Below, one piece after another: positions 8,854-18,174 of a DNA stretch of 43,137 bases. The first letter of the stretch is position 1; every line of letters begins with the position of its first letter. Position numbers and translations under genes: made by a program. The DNA is from Rubrivivax sp. (lineage in GTDB: Bacteria; Pseudomonadota; Gammaproteobacteria; Burkholderiales; Burkholderiaceae_C): assembly GCA_016790435.1 (NCBI GenBank), contig JAEUPE010000011.1, positions 1 through 43,137 on the forward strand. The letters run 5' to 3'. The notes under the pieces were generated by a model that saw only the letters and a program-made list of their open reading frames with translations, had not been told where the DNA came from and did no database searches.

Positions 8854-10662
8854 TCAGTCTTCGACCTGGAGGATGGCGAGGAACGCTTCCTGGGGCACCT
8901 CGACGGTACCGATCTGCTTCATGCGCTTCTTGCCGGCCTTCTGCTTCTCGAGCAGCTTCTTCTTGCGAGTGATGTCGCCGCCATAGCATTTTGCCAGCAC
9001 GTTCTTGCGCAGCGCCTTGACGTCCTCGCGGGCGATGATGTTGGCGCCGATCGAGGCCTGGATTGCCACGTCGTACATCTGGCGCGGGATCAGCTTGCGC
9101 ATCTTGGCCGCCACCTCGCGGCCGCGGTGCTGGCTCTGCGCCCGGTGCACGATCATGGCCAGCGGGTCGACACGGTCGCCGTTGATCATGATGTCGACCT
9201 TGACGACATCGGCGGCGCGGTATTCCTTGAACTCGTAGTCCATGCTCGCATAGCCGCGCGACACGCTTTTCAGCTTGTCGAAGAAGTCGAGCACGATCTC
9301 GGCCAGCGGCAGCTCGTAGGTGAGGTGCACCTGCTTGCCGTGGTAGGCCATGTTCAGCTGCACGCCGCGCTTGACGTTGGCCAGCGTCATTACCGGGCCG
9401 ACGCTGTCCTGCGGCATGTACAGCTGCACGGTGACGATGGGCTCGCGGATCTCGCGGATGCGGCCCAGGTCGGGCATCTTGCTCGGGTTCTCGACCTGCA
9501 GCACGGTGCCGTCGTTGAGCTCGACCTGGTAGACGACGCTCGGCGCCGTGGTCACCAGGTCCTGGTCGAACTCGCGCTCCAGCCGCTCCTGCACGATCTC
9601 CATGTGCAGCAGGCCCAGGAAGCCACAACGGAAGCCAAAACCGAGCGCCTGGCTCACCTCGGGCTCGTAGCGCAGGCTGCTGTCGTTGAGCTTGAGCTTC
9701 TCGAGCGCATCGCGCAGCGAGTCGTACTCGCTGGCCTCGGTGGGGTAGAGGCCCGCGAAGACCTGCGGCTGGATCTCCTTGAAGCCTGGCAGCGCCTCAC
9801 TCGCCGGCCCGGCGTTATTGGGCAGCTTCTTTTCCAGCGTGATGGTGTCGCCGACCTTGGCCGCCTGCAGCTCCTTGATGCCGGCGATGAGGAAGCCGAC
9901 CTCGCCGGCCTTCAGCTGGTCGCGCGGCACGGACTTCGGCGTGAAGACGCCGATCTGCTCGAGTGGGTACACAGCGTTGGCGGCCATCAGCCGGATGCGG
10001 TCACCCTTCTTCAGGACGCCGTCGACGACGCGAACCAGCATGACGACGCCGACGTAGTTGTCGAACCAGCTGTCGATGATCATCGCCCGCGGCGGGCCGT
10101 CGGGGTTGCCGCGAGGCGCCGGCATGCGGTGGATGACGGCCTCGAGGATGTCGTCGATGCCCATGCCGGTCTTGGCCGAGCAGGGGATGGCCTGGCTGGC
10201 GTCGATGCCGATGACGTCCTCGATCTCGCGCTTGGCCTCCTCGGGGTCGGCCTGCGGCAGGTCCATCTTGTTCAGGACCGGCACCACCTCGACGCCGAGT
10301 TCCAGCGCGGTGTAGCAGTTGGCCACCGTCTGCGCCTCGACGCCCTGGCTGGCATCGACCACGAGCAGGGCGCCCTCGCAGGCGCTGAGCGAGCGGCTGA
10401 CCTCGTAGCTGAAGTCGACGTGCCCCGGCGTGTCGATGAGGTTGAGGTGGTAGACCTGGCCGTCGCTCGCGGTGTACTGCAGCGCTGCGGTCTGGGCCTT
10501 GATGGTGATGCCTCGCTCGCGCTCGATGTCCATCGAATCGAGCACCTGCTCTTCCATCTCACGGTCGGTGAGGCCGCCGCAGCGCTGGATGAGCCGGTCG
10601 GCCAGCGTGCTCTTGCCGTGATCGATGTGGGCAATGATGGAGAAGTTGCGGATCAGGTTCAT
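8854..10662 (-). CDS. lepA: Elongation factor 4 (LepA)
   Basis: Ribosome-bound GTPase, proposed to help initiation or back-translocation. It has 602 residues, the family norm. The GTP site shows AHIDHGKST (G1), DTPGHVDF (G3), NKMD (G4) and SAK (G5). The C-terminal LepA-specific domain ends with [16 protein letters not shown] and a short acidic tail. The ATG at 10662 is chosen because it gives the universal start [16 protein letters not shown]. The frame stays open 76 codons upstream, but that stretch crosses a strong terminator and shows no family similarity. The promoter must lie between that terminator and the start; I could not pick out clear -35/-10 boxes. Confidence 0.96.
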   Translation of the reverse strand: MNLIRNFSIIAHIDHGKSTLADRLIQRCGGLTDREMEEQVLDSMDIERERGITIKAQTAALQYTASDGQVYHLNLIDTPGHVDFSYEVSRSLSACEGALLVVDASQGVEAQTVANCYTALELGVEVVPVLNKMDLPQADPEEAKREIEDVIGIDASQAIPCSAKTGMGIDDILEAVIHRMPAPRGNPDGPPRAMIIDSWFDNYVGVVMLVRVVDGVLKKGDRIRLMAANAVYPLEQIGVFTPKSVPRDQLKAGEVGFLIAGIKELQAAKVGDTITLEKKLPNNAGPASEALPGFKEIQPQVFAGLYPTEASEYDSLRDALEKLKLNDSSLRYEPEVSQALGFGFRCGFLGLLHMEIVQERLEREFDQDLVTTAPSVVYQVELNDGTVLQVENPSKMPDLGRIREIREPIVTVQLYMPQDSVGPVMTLANVKRGVQLNMAYHGKQVHLTYELPLAEIVLDFFDKLKSVSRGYASMDYEFKEYRAADVVKVDIMINGDRVDPLAMIVHRAQSQHRGREVAAKMRKLIPRQMYDVAIQASIGANIIAREDVKALRKNVLAKCYGGDITRKKKLLEKQKAGKKRMKQIGTVEVPQEAFLAILQVED

Positions 10663-10836
10663 CGGGGTCGGTGTGGCGGTATCGCGCCCGTGAGGCTCGA
10701 GTTCCGCGGCCTTGATTTCAGTGCACGCGGGCGGCGCGTGGTCCTTCATGCGGATGAACGCGGCCCAGTGATGCATGAGCGCGCAGCAGATCGGATGAGT
10801 GGTTCCGCAGCCGGCCGAAGTGGCCCCGCAGGGGGC

Positions 10837-10871
10837 AAAAAAAAGGCGCGTCCAAGAGGGTGACGCGCCTT
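10837..10871 (-). terminator. Rho-independent terminator, leftward
   Basis: A perfect 10-bp stem, AAGGCGCGTC (10843-10852) with GACGCGCCTT (10862-10871), encloses a nine-base loop. On the minus strand it runs into eight Us (A-run 10837-10844). This is textbook for leftward transcripts. It ends whatever reaches it from the right: either the rpoE-mucD operon read through 450 bases, or a short RNA starting near 10,900. Confidence 0.88.
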
Positions 10872-10907
10872 CCAACAGAACGTTTGGCAACTGCTTGTTG
10901 GGCGTTC
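10837..10907 (-). ncRNA. Candidate small RNA ending in the terminator
   Basis: On the minus strand, CCAACA (10901-10896) can pair with TGTTGG (10877-10872), forming a stem-loop directly in front of the terminator hairpin. An alternative fold pairs GAACG (10907-10903) with CGTTC (10882-10878) around a CAAC/GTTG stem. TAGAAT (10913-10908) is a fair -10 box just upstream, but no good -35 is present. The result would be a 65-70 nt RNA of two hairpins with a U-tail, as in Hfq-type small RNAs. It may instead be the 3' end of the mucD transcript. I do not recognise a known family. Confidence 0.4.
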
Positions 10908-10985
10908 ATTCTATCCAAAACGATCTTGCGGGAACCCGCGCCAGCACTAGATTTCCGGCCGTTGCTGTGATCCGACAGGGGCAAT

Positions 10986-11005
10986 TCATGCACAGCTTAT
11001 CCACA
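10986..11005 (+). promoter_or_regulatory. Paired DnaA-box-like 9-mers
   Basis: TTATCCACA (10997-11005) is an exact match to the classical DnaA-box consensus. TCATGCACA (10986-10994) differs from it at two places and lies exactly 11 bases upstream in the same orientation, one helical turn away. Both are followed by GC. No replication genes are nearby, so this would be a regulatory or titration site, if it is bound at all. Confidence 0.4.
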
Positions 11006-11316
11006 GCCCTTGTCGGGTCCAGACCAAGTTTCGCTGGAGTTCGTTTTCAGCCCTGAAGCTGCCCAAAAACAGCTATCTGGACGCAAATTCTAGACGTGGC
11101 GCGGCCCAATCCTGACCAGCGCCGATATGAAGTGAGGGGCCGCCAACTTGTGGCCCGAAACCGGGCTTCATCAGCATCGGCAGAAGCCGAGCTCCTTCTC
11201 ACGATGCGGAAAGACCCGGCCGCCCACTCAACATGACCGCTCCCAGATCCACTTCGCCGCCGGCTCCAGGACCCGCTGACGCTGGACCCTGGGCCGCGAA
11301 GGACCCGGTTCGCCGC

Positions 11317-12822
11317 TCAACGGCTCGGCCGGATCACCATGTAGTTGACCCACTCGCCGCGGCGGACGAGCACGCTCACCGCCCGCGAACGCTCGACCTT
11401 GCCCACGATGCTCGCGAACTGCTTGGTGTCGCTCACCTCGGTGTTGTCCACGGAGAGGATGACGTCGCCTTCGCGCAGCCCCGCGCGTGCGGCCGGGCCT
11501 TCCACGGCGTCGACGCGCACGCCCCCGCGCACGCGAAGGTCGCGCTTCTGCGAATCGTTCAGATCCGAGACGGTGAGTCCGAGCACGCTCTTGGCCGTCT
11601 GCGGCGCGCTGCCGGGTTCGGCGGCCGCAGGCCGGCGCGCACTCCGGTCCGGCTCGAACTCGGCCACCGTGACAACGATGTCGCGCGAGTTGCCGCGGCG
11701 GTAGACCTGCAGCGAACTGCGCGAGCCCGGCTTGGTGCCGCCGATGATGCGCGGCAGGTCGCCCGACTTCTCCACCGTGCGCCCGTCGACGCGCAAGATG
11801 ATGTCGCCCGCCTCGACCCCGGCCTTGTCGGCAGGCCCGTCCTTCTCGACGCTCTGCACGAGCGCGCCGCGCGGCTGGCCCAGGCCGATGGACTCGGCCA
11901 CCTCCTTGGTCACCGGAGCGATCTGCACGCCGATGCGGCCGCGCACGACGCGCCCATTGGTGCGGAGTTGATCAGCCACGCGCATTGCCTCGTCGATGGG
12001 GATCGCGAAGCTGATGCCCATGAAGCCGCCACTGCGGCTGTAGATCTGCGAGTTGATGCCGACGACCTCGCCACGCAGGTTGAGCAGCGGCCCGCCCGAG
12101 TTGCCTGGATTGATTGCAACGTCGGTCTGGATGAAGGGCAGGTAGTCGCCCGTGTCGCGCTGCTTGGCGCTGACGATGCCTGCGGTAACGGTGTTGTCCA
12201 GGCCGAAGGGCGAACCGATGGCCATGACCCATTCGCCCACGCGCAGGCGCGAGACATCGCCGATGCGCACCGCTGGCAGGCCGACGGCCTCGACCTTGAT
12301 GACCGCGACGTCCGTTCGGCGGTCCGTGCCCACGACACGGGCCTTCAGCTCGCGCTTGTCGGTGAAGGTGACGATGACCTCGTCAGCACCGTCGACGACG
12401 TGCGCATTGGTCATGATGAAGCCATCGGCGGTCAGAACGAAGCCCGAGCCGACACCGCGCTGCTGCGGGGTGGCTTCCTCCTCGCCACGCGGCGTGCCGC
12501 GGCGGGGATCGGGCCGGCCGGGCAACGGGATGCCGAAGCGCCGGAAGAACTCCTCGACGTTGGGGTCGCCCTCCGAGCCACCGCTGGCGGTGCGGCCACG
12601 CTCCGTCGTTCGGATGTTCACCACCGTGGGGCTGAGACGCTCGGCGAGGTCGGCGAAGTCCGGCAGCTGCACGCCCTGCGCGAGAGCGGGCATGGGCAGT
12701 GCCGTGCCGATGCCGAGGGCGGCGCCGGCCGTGGCGAGCGCCAACAATCCACCGGCAAAGAGGCGCCTCGAAGGCCCTCGCGGCGTGAGCGCGGCGGTTG
12801 CAGTCGATGTCGATGGTTTCAT
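11317..12822 (-). CDS. mucD: Periplasmic serine protease of the DegP/DegQ/MucD family
   Basis: HtrA-type protease and chaperone for misfolded envelope proteins. Counting from the ATG at 12822 the product has 501 residues: an export signal (about 1-50, cleavage after ALA), a trypsin-like domain with the triad H141 (TNAHVVD), D171 (RRTDVAV) and S242 (GNSGGPL), and two PDZ domains. The signal contains SRRLF before its hydrophobic core, which resembles a Tat motif. The start is uncertain because no Shine-Dalgarno is seen and upstream ATGs exist in frame. It follows rseB by 109 bases, matching the algU-mucA-mucB-mucD arrangement of Pseudomonas with mucC absent, so it is called mucD. Confidence 0.92.
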   Translation of the reverse strand: MKPSTSTATAALTPRGPSRRLFAGGLLALATAGAALGIGTALPMPALAQGVQLPDFADLAERLSPTVVNIRTTERGRTASGGSEGDPNVEEFFRRFGIPLPGRPDPRRGTPRGEEEATPQQRGVGSGFVLTADGFIMTNAHVVDGADEVIVTFTDKRELKARVVGTDRRTDVAVIKVEAVGLPAVRIGDVSRLRVGEWVMAIGSPFGLDNTVTAGIVSAKQRDTGDYLPFIQTDVAINPGNSGGPLLNLRGEVVGINSQIYSRSGGFMGISFAIPIDEAMRVADQLRTNGRVVRGRIGVQIAPVTKEVAESIGLGQPRGALVQSVEKDGPADKAGVEAGDIILRVDGRTVEKSGDLPRIIGGTKPGSRSSLQVYRRGNSRDIVVTVAEFEPDRSARRPAAAEPGSAPQTAKSVLGLTVSDLNDSQKRDLRVRGGVRVDAVEGPAARAGLREGDVILSVDNTEVSDTKQFASIVGKVERSRAVSVLVRRGEWVNYMVIRPSR

Positions 12823-12913
12823 GGGAGGGTCCGCAAACAATGGTGTGAGTGTGAGACGCGAAAGGCCATGGCCAGAGAAAAGAACGGTTGCTGGCATCGA
12901 GACGCCGACTGGT

Positions 12914-12931
12914 GCGTGCGGAACCGCACGC
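12914..12931 (-). other. 18-bp perfect palindrome abutting the mucB stop
   Basis: GCGTGCGG-AA-CCGCACGC is self-complementary over all 18 bases and starts one base after the rseB/mucB stop codon on the minus strand. As RNA it would give a seven-pair stem with a four-base loop and no U-tract. It may act as a weak terminator, an mRNA 3'-end protector that lowers mucD expression, or a DNA operator. Confidence 0.55.
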
Positions 12932-13912
12932 TCAACGCCGCCGCTCGAGGGCTTCGGCAAACCGCTGCAAGGCGGCAGGCGGCACGTCGCCGACCACCGT
13001 CAGCCAATACTCGCCGATGCGTCGCATGGCCGTGCTGGTGGCGCCCAGCTTGGCCTGCATCTCCGAATGGTGACGCTGGGCGTCGAACGTCTCCATGAAG
13101 ACGGAGACGTGCGTCAAGCCGTCGGAAAAGACGGCTTGCAGCATCGTCGGCTCGGTCGGACCGGCCTCGAGGCCGCGCAACACGCAACCGGCGAGCCCGA
13201 ACCCAGGCACCGGACGGGCAAGCACCCAGCCTTCCCGCTCGAGCGTCGTGCGTCGCTGCTGCGGCCGCACGATGCGCAGGCCCGCGTCCTGCCGCATGGC
13301 CTGCAGCACGGTCTCCGGCTGCGCCTTGACGCCGAGCTCGATGGCGCTGAACGCTGAACTCTCCACCAGGCTGCCGTCGGATGCAATGACATCCGCGCGC
13401 AACATGAGCCCAGTGACCCGGTCGGCCCACAGCCGTTGCGTGAATCGCAATGGATCGCGCGGCGTCAGCACCAGCACTGCGGCTTCGCGGCCGGCCACTC
13501 GCGCGGCACCCTCCTGGCGGATGTCGTAGGAATCCGCGGCGCTGGGATCGACGGCCTGGGGCGTGGTCGACCACGCCGCCAGCGTTTCGCGCCGCTCGAC
13601 GACCGCGGTGCCCGACTGCGGCCACACGGTGCGGACCTCGTCGTTGTGGCGGTAGATGCGCCGTTGACGGCCATCCTGGGCCTCGAGCCGTTCGAAGGAG
13701 CTCTCGCCGACCCGGTAGTGCCAGACACGCGAACTCGACATCACGCCGCCGGCGCTGAACACGAGCGTGCCCTCGTAGTTGGTGCCGGTGGCGGCGGCCT
13801 TCATGCGGGCCAGCCAGCCGCGCGCGTCGTTGTCGGCGGCGGCTGCGCCCGGAACGAAGGCCGCCGCCACGGCCGCCCAGAGCAGCCAGGGATGCGCGCC
13901 TGGAAGCCGCAT
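12932..13912 (-). CDS. rseB: Sigma-E regulatory protein RseB/MucB
   Basis: Periplasmic protein that binds the anti-sigma factor RseA, shields it from proteolysis, and senses mislocalised lipopolysaccharide or lipid-like ligands. The 326-residue product has a signal peptide (1-26, cleavage near GAAA-A). It then has the lipoprotein-carrier-like large domain (TNYEGTLVFSAG and FERLEAQDGRQRRIYR, landmarks GTLVFS and RLEAQDG) and the small C-terminal domain that contacts RseA (about 225-320, including VFSDGLTHVSVFME). The length is normal. The ATG at 13912 shares one base with the rseA stop (TGATG). Confidence 0.93.
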   Translation of the reverse strand: MRLPGAHPWLLWAAVAAAFVPGAAAADNDARGWLARMKAAATGTNYEGTLVFSAGGVMSSSRVWHYRVGESSFERLEAQDGRQRRIYRHNDEVRTVWPQSGTAVVERRETLAAWSTTPQAVDPSAADSYDIRQEGAARVAGREAAVLVLTPRDPLRFTQRLWADRVTGLMLRADVIASDGSLVESSAFSAIELGVKAQPETVLQAMRQDAGLRIVRPQQRRTTLEREGWVLARPVPGFGLAGCVLRGLEAGPTEPTMLQAVFSDGLTHVSVFMETFDAQRHHSEMQAKLGATSTAMRRIGEYWLTVVGDVPPAALQRFAEALERRR

Positions 13913-14604
13913 CAGCGCGGCCCGGAGGCAGTGCGCGCAGCCGAAGCGTTCGCTCTCGGAGCGATGGGTGCCAACGGCACCGGCGTCACGAGCAGTTCCA
14001 CGCTGCGCAGACCACCGCCCGGCAGGGCGGCCGGGGGCCGCACGGCCTGATGCGCCTGCAGGTAGGCATCGAGCCTTGCGTCACGAATCATGCGGCCATC
14101 GGCCACGAGCGCACCCGCGGCGCTGGGCTGCAGGTTGGGCACCGCGCGCATGCCGGAACCCGCCATGGAAACCGGATCACCGGCCACCAGCTCTCCGTCG
14201 CCGAATCCAAGTCCTTGCGGTCGCAGGAGCACGAGCGTGGCCGCCACGGCCACGAAACCCGCCGCCACGGCTGCCGGTGCGCGCCAACCGAGACGACGCG
14301 CCAGCGGCTGCGCCACCAGGGGAGCCGGGGCCAGCGGCACCGGCTCGTTCGCAAGGCGGGCCCGCAGCCCCACCAGGAAGGCCGCGTCATGAGCCGGCTG
14401 CGAGGCCAGGTCCTCCGAGCGCATCACGTCGCCGATCAGGTGATAGGCATGCCAGCACTCGCGTGCCGCAGCGTCCTCGCGCCAGAGCGCCGTGGCGTGC
14501 GCGAGCGCATCGTGTTCGCCATCGGCCAACGCCGACAGCCACATTCGTGGTTCTGGGGCAGGCACGGCTTCGCGATCCGAGGGCGAGGAAGACGGGGCGG
14601 TCAT
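13912..14604 (-). CDS. rseA: Anti-sigma-E factor RseA/MucA
   Basis: Single-pass inner-membrane protein that holds sigma-E inactive. The cytoplasmic N-terminal domain shows LSALADGEHDA and ECWHAYHLIGDVMRSE, as in RseA family members. One membrane segment lies near residues 112-128 (WRAPAAVAAGFVAVAATLVLL, landmark AAVAAGFVAVAATL). The periplasmic tail is Pro/Ala-rich and would contact RseB. The ATG at 14604, preceded by AAGAAGAG, gives 230 residues. An earlier in-frame start at 14664 would overlap the end of rpoE. The 65-base gap after rpoE suggests co-transcription. Confidence 0.9.
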   Translation of the reverse strand: MTAPSSSPSDREAVPAPEPRMWLSALADGEHDALAHATALWREDAAARECWHAYHLIGDVMRSEDLASQPAHDAAFLVGLRARLANEPVPLAPAPLVAQPLARRLGWRAPAAVAAGFVAVAATLVLLRPQGLGFGDGELVAGDPVSMAGSGMRAVPNLQPSAAGALVADGRMIRDARLDAYLQAHQAVRPPAALPGGGLRSVELLVTPVPLAPIAPRANASAARTASGPR

Positions 14605-14669
14605 GGCGGTGTGCTCTTCTTTGTGCTGGCTTGGCAAGGTGAAGGTTGGATCCAGTCGCCACAACGAGG

Positions 14670-15278
14670 CTACCAGCGCTCGCCTTCGCGCGTGTCCAGC
14701 AAGGGCCGAAGGCGGGCGGCAATGGCCTCGCGCGCGCGGAAGATGCGCGAGCGCACGGTGCCGATCGGGCAGTTCATGGCGTCAGAGATCTCTTCGTAGC
14801 TCAAACCCTCGATCTCGCGCAGGGTGATCGCCTGCCGCAGATCTTCCGAAAGGGCCTCGATGGCGGCATTCACGGCGGTGGCGATCTCCTTGCTGGCCAG
14901 CATGGCCTCGGGAGTCTCGCCGTCGCTTAGTTCGTTCTCGGCGCGCGAAGTTTCATCGCCGTCGTCGGACGAGTTCAGGGTCGACTCGGAGACGACGATG
15001 TCGCGCTTGAGATCTACGAGCGTCTTCTTCGCCGTATTGACCGCAATGCGGTACAGCCACGTATAGAACGCGCTGTCGCCGCGGAACTGCGGCAGCGCGC
15101 GGTAGGCCCGGATGAAGCTCTCCTGCGCGACATCCTGCACGAGATCGACGTCGCGCACCATGCGCCCGATCAAACGCTCGATGCGCCGCTGGTACTTCAC
15201 GACGAGCATTTCGAAGGCCCTCGTATCGCCGCGCTTGGCGCGCTCCACCAGCAGGGCGTCTGCATCCGCGTCGGACAT
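14670..15278 (-). CDS. rpoE: RNA polymerase sigma-E factor (RpoE/AlgU)
   Basis: ECF sigma factor for envelope stress. The 202-residue product has region 2 (VVKYQRRIERLIGRMV, DVAQESFIRAYRAL, FYTWLYRIAVNTAKKTL; landmarks QDVAQESFIRAYR and WLYRIAVNTAKK), then an acidic linker. Region 4 has the helix-turn-helix LSYEEISDAMNCPIGTVRSRIFRAR (landmarks YEEIS and GTVRSRI). It is followed by its anti-sigma factor and that factor's regulator, which supports the assignment. The ATG at 15278 shares a base with the stop of the small membrane protein upstream, so the sigma factor may be translated from a fab-region transcript as well as from its own promoter. Confidence 0.95.
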   Translation of the reverse strand: MSDADADALLVERAKRGDTRAFEMLVVKYQRRIERLIGRMVRDVDLVQDVAQESFIRAYRALPQFRGDSAFYTWLYRIAVNTAKKTLVDLKRDIVVSESTLNSSDDGDETSRAENELSDGETPEAMLASKEIATAVNAAIEALSEDLRQAITLREIEGLSYEEISDAMNCPIGTVRSRIFRAREAIAARLRPLLDTREGERW

Positions 15279-15748
15279 CAGTCGGTGGCCCGGTCCGGCG
15301 CGCGGACGTGAGGCAGGTCAGGGGTGGGTTCGGGCGGCGGGCAATATAGCGCCGTGCGAAGGGCGCGGAAGTCGTCGTCGCCTCGGACGAACGAAAGCGC
15401 GACCCAGCGCACCCGGCCGCGGGCCTTGGGCTGGTGGCGAAGCAGCAGCAGCCAGCGGTCGAAGTCGAGCATCACCCGCAATTCACCGGTGCTGCCGTCG
15501 AGCTGCCAGTCCCGACCGTCCCACCGGACCTCGACTTGGCGCAGCGGGCCAGCGATGCGCCGGCCGAACCAGGCGCCGCCCGCAATTGCAGCGCCGGAAA
15601 ACACGAGGAACGCAGGGAGCGCCCACTCCAGATGCCCCGCGACCCAGGCCGTGATTGCCCCTCCCGCCGACGCACCGATGAACGCGCAGGCGAGCCGCCA
15701 CGCCCGGCTCGGGGCACATTGCAGCGCAAGCGGCGGCGCGGGCCGCAT
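15278..15748 (-). CDS. Small two-helix membrane protein, possibly YgfX-like
   Basis: A 156-residue product starting at the ATG 15748, just after the fabF stop. It has two adjacent membrane segments (about residues 17-36 and 40-60), then a short soluble domain containing VRWDGRDWQLDG and WLLLLRHQ, ending LRTALYCPPPEP. The layout of two membrane helices, a W-DG-W strand and a basic LR-AL helix resembles the YgfX/CptA family. That family was described as cytoskeleton-targeting toxins in E. coli, though the role is debated. The match is by eye and weak. No antitoxin-like partner (SdhE/CptB) lies beside it. It is sandwiched between fabF and rpoE, overlapping the latter by one base. Confidence 0.7.
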   Translation of the reverse strand: MRPAPPLALQCAPSRAWRLACAFIGASAGGAITAWVAGHLEWALPAFLVFSGAAIAGGAWFGRRIAGPLRQVEVRWDGRDWQLDGSTGELRVMLDFDRWLLLLRHQPKARGRVRWVALSFVRGDDDFRALRTALYCPPPEPTPDLPHVRAPDRATD

Positions 15749-15765
15749 CGCCGAAGGTCGGCGCC

Positions 15766-17010
15766 TCAGGCGCGCCGGAAGACCAGCGTGCCGTTGGTGC
15801 CGCCGAAACCAAAGTTGTTCTTGACCGCCACATCGATGCGCATGGGGCGCGCTTCGTTCGGGCAGTAGTCCAGATCGCACTCGGGGTCGGGCTGAGTGAG
15901 GTTGATCGTCGGCGGCGAGATCTGGTGGTGCACGGCCAGCGCCGTGAAGACCGACTCGATGCCGCCGGCCCCACCGAGCAGGTGGCCGGTCATCGACTTC
16001 GTGGAGTTGACGACCAGCTTCTTCGCGTGGTCACCGAAGGCCAGCTTGATCGCGTTGGTCTCGTTCACATCGCCCAGCGGCGTCGAAGTGCCGTGCGCGT
16101 TGAGGTAGTGCACGTCGCTGGCCGCGACGCGGGCATTGCGCAGCGCCGCCATCATCGAGCGCTTGGGACCATCGACGTTGGGCGCGGTCATGTGGAAGGC
16201 ATCGGCGCCCATGCCGTAGCCGGCCAGCTCACAGTAGATCCTGGCACCGCGCTTCTTCGCGTGTTCGTACTCCTCGAGCACGAGCACGCCCGCACCCTCG
16301 CCCAGCACGAAGCCGTCACGCTCCTTGTCCCAGGGCCGGGACGCAGTGGCCGGACTGTCGTTGCGCGTGGAGAGAGCGCGCGCAGCCGCGAAGCCTCCCA
16401 CGCCCAGCGGCGACACCGTGGCTTCGGCACCACCTGCCACCATGACATCGGCGTCGCCGTACTCGATGAGCCGACCTGCCTCGCCGATGCAATGCAAGCC
16501 TGTCGTGCACGCCGTGACGATGGCGAGATTCGGGCCCGTGAAGCCGTAGCGGATCGACAGGTGGCCGCTGATCATGTTGATGATCGCCGCCGGCACGAAG
16601 AAGGGCGAGATGCGGCGGGGGCCGCGCTCGACATAGTCCTTGTGCGTCGCCTCGATGAGAGGCAGCCCGCCGATGCCGGAACCGACGACGCAGCCGATGC
16701 GCTCGGCCTGTTCATCGGTGAGCGCGTCGTTGGTGGCGAGTCCTGCATCCTTGACGGCCTGGATCGAAGCGGCCAGCCCGTACTGGATGAAGGTGTCCAT
16801 GTGCCGGGCTTCCTTGGCGGGGAGGTACTCCTCGACATTGAAGCCCTTGACCTCACCTGCGAAGCGGCAGGTGAAGGCAGACGCGTCGAACTTGGTGATG
16901 GTGGCGATGCCGGAGCGGCCGGCCACCAGGTTGCCCCAAGCCTCCGTGACGCCGTTCCCGACCGGGCACACGATGCCCAGCCCCGTCACCACGACGCGGC
17001 GACGAGTCAT
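15766..17010 (-). CDS. fabF: 3-oxoacyl-[acyl-carrier-protein] synthase II
   Basis: Elongating condensing enzyme of type II fatty acid synthesis; it adds malonyl-ACP units and converts C16:1 to C18:1. The 414-residue thiolase-fold protein has the catalytic cysteine C168 in TACTTG and the two histidines H306 (NAHGTST) and H343 ([10 protein letters not shown]). The C-terminal [10 protein letters not shown] is typical. It follows acpP by 28 bases in the usual acpP-fabF order. Confidence 0.97.
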   Translation of the reverse strand: MTRRRVVVTGLGIVCPVGNGVTEAWGNLVAGRSGIATITKFDASAFTCRFAGEVKGFNVEEYLPAKEARHMDTFIQYGLAASIQAVKDAGLATNDALTDEQAERIGCVVGSGIGGLPLIEATHKDYVERGPRRISPFFVPAAIINMISGHLSIRYGFTGPNLAIVTACTTGLHCIGEAGRLIEYGDADVMVAGGAEATVSPLGVGGFAAARALSTRNDSPATASRPWDKERDGFVLGEGAGVLVLEEYEHAKKRGARIYCELAGYGMGADAFHMTAPNVDGPKRSMMAALRNARVAASDVHYLNAHGTSTPLGDVNETNAIKLAFGDHAKKLVVNSTKSMTGHLLGGAGGIESVFTALAVHHQISPPTINLTQPDPECDLDYCPNEARPMRIDVAVKNNFGFGGTNGTLVFRRA

Positions 17011-17038
17011 GCGCCCGCTCCGATCGGCATGGTCGACA

Positions 17039-18119
<1,081 letters not shown>

Positions 18120-18174
18120 TGCGCCATCTCCTCGCCGCACGCTGCCCCATTGGCCCTGCCAACGTGCCGGCGGC

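Larger units (their letters stand above)
10663..11316. other. Gene-free stretch between lepA and mucD
   Basis: About 650 bases with no convincing protein gene on either strand. It contains, from left to right: the lepA leader, a GCCCC/GGGGC hairpin (10823-10836), the leftward terminator with a possible small RNA (10837-10907), a 12-bp perfect palindrome GCGGGAACCCGC (10928-10939), and the paired DnaA-box-like repeats (10986-11005). Beyond about 11,040 I see only short imperfect hairpins up to the mucD stop. The part from about 10,870 to 11,160 is visibly richer in A+T than its surroundings. Confidence 0.7.

Noticed and set aside
8801-9628. Long N-terminal extension in frame with lepB
   Set aside because: It overlaps lepA on the same strand in another frame and has no signal-peptidase features.
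10663-10890. 76-codon in-frame extension of lepA
   Set aside because: It crosses a strong terminator and a poly-T run, and LepA proteins begin at MNLIRNF.
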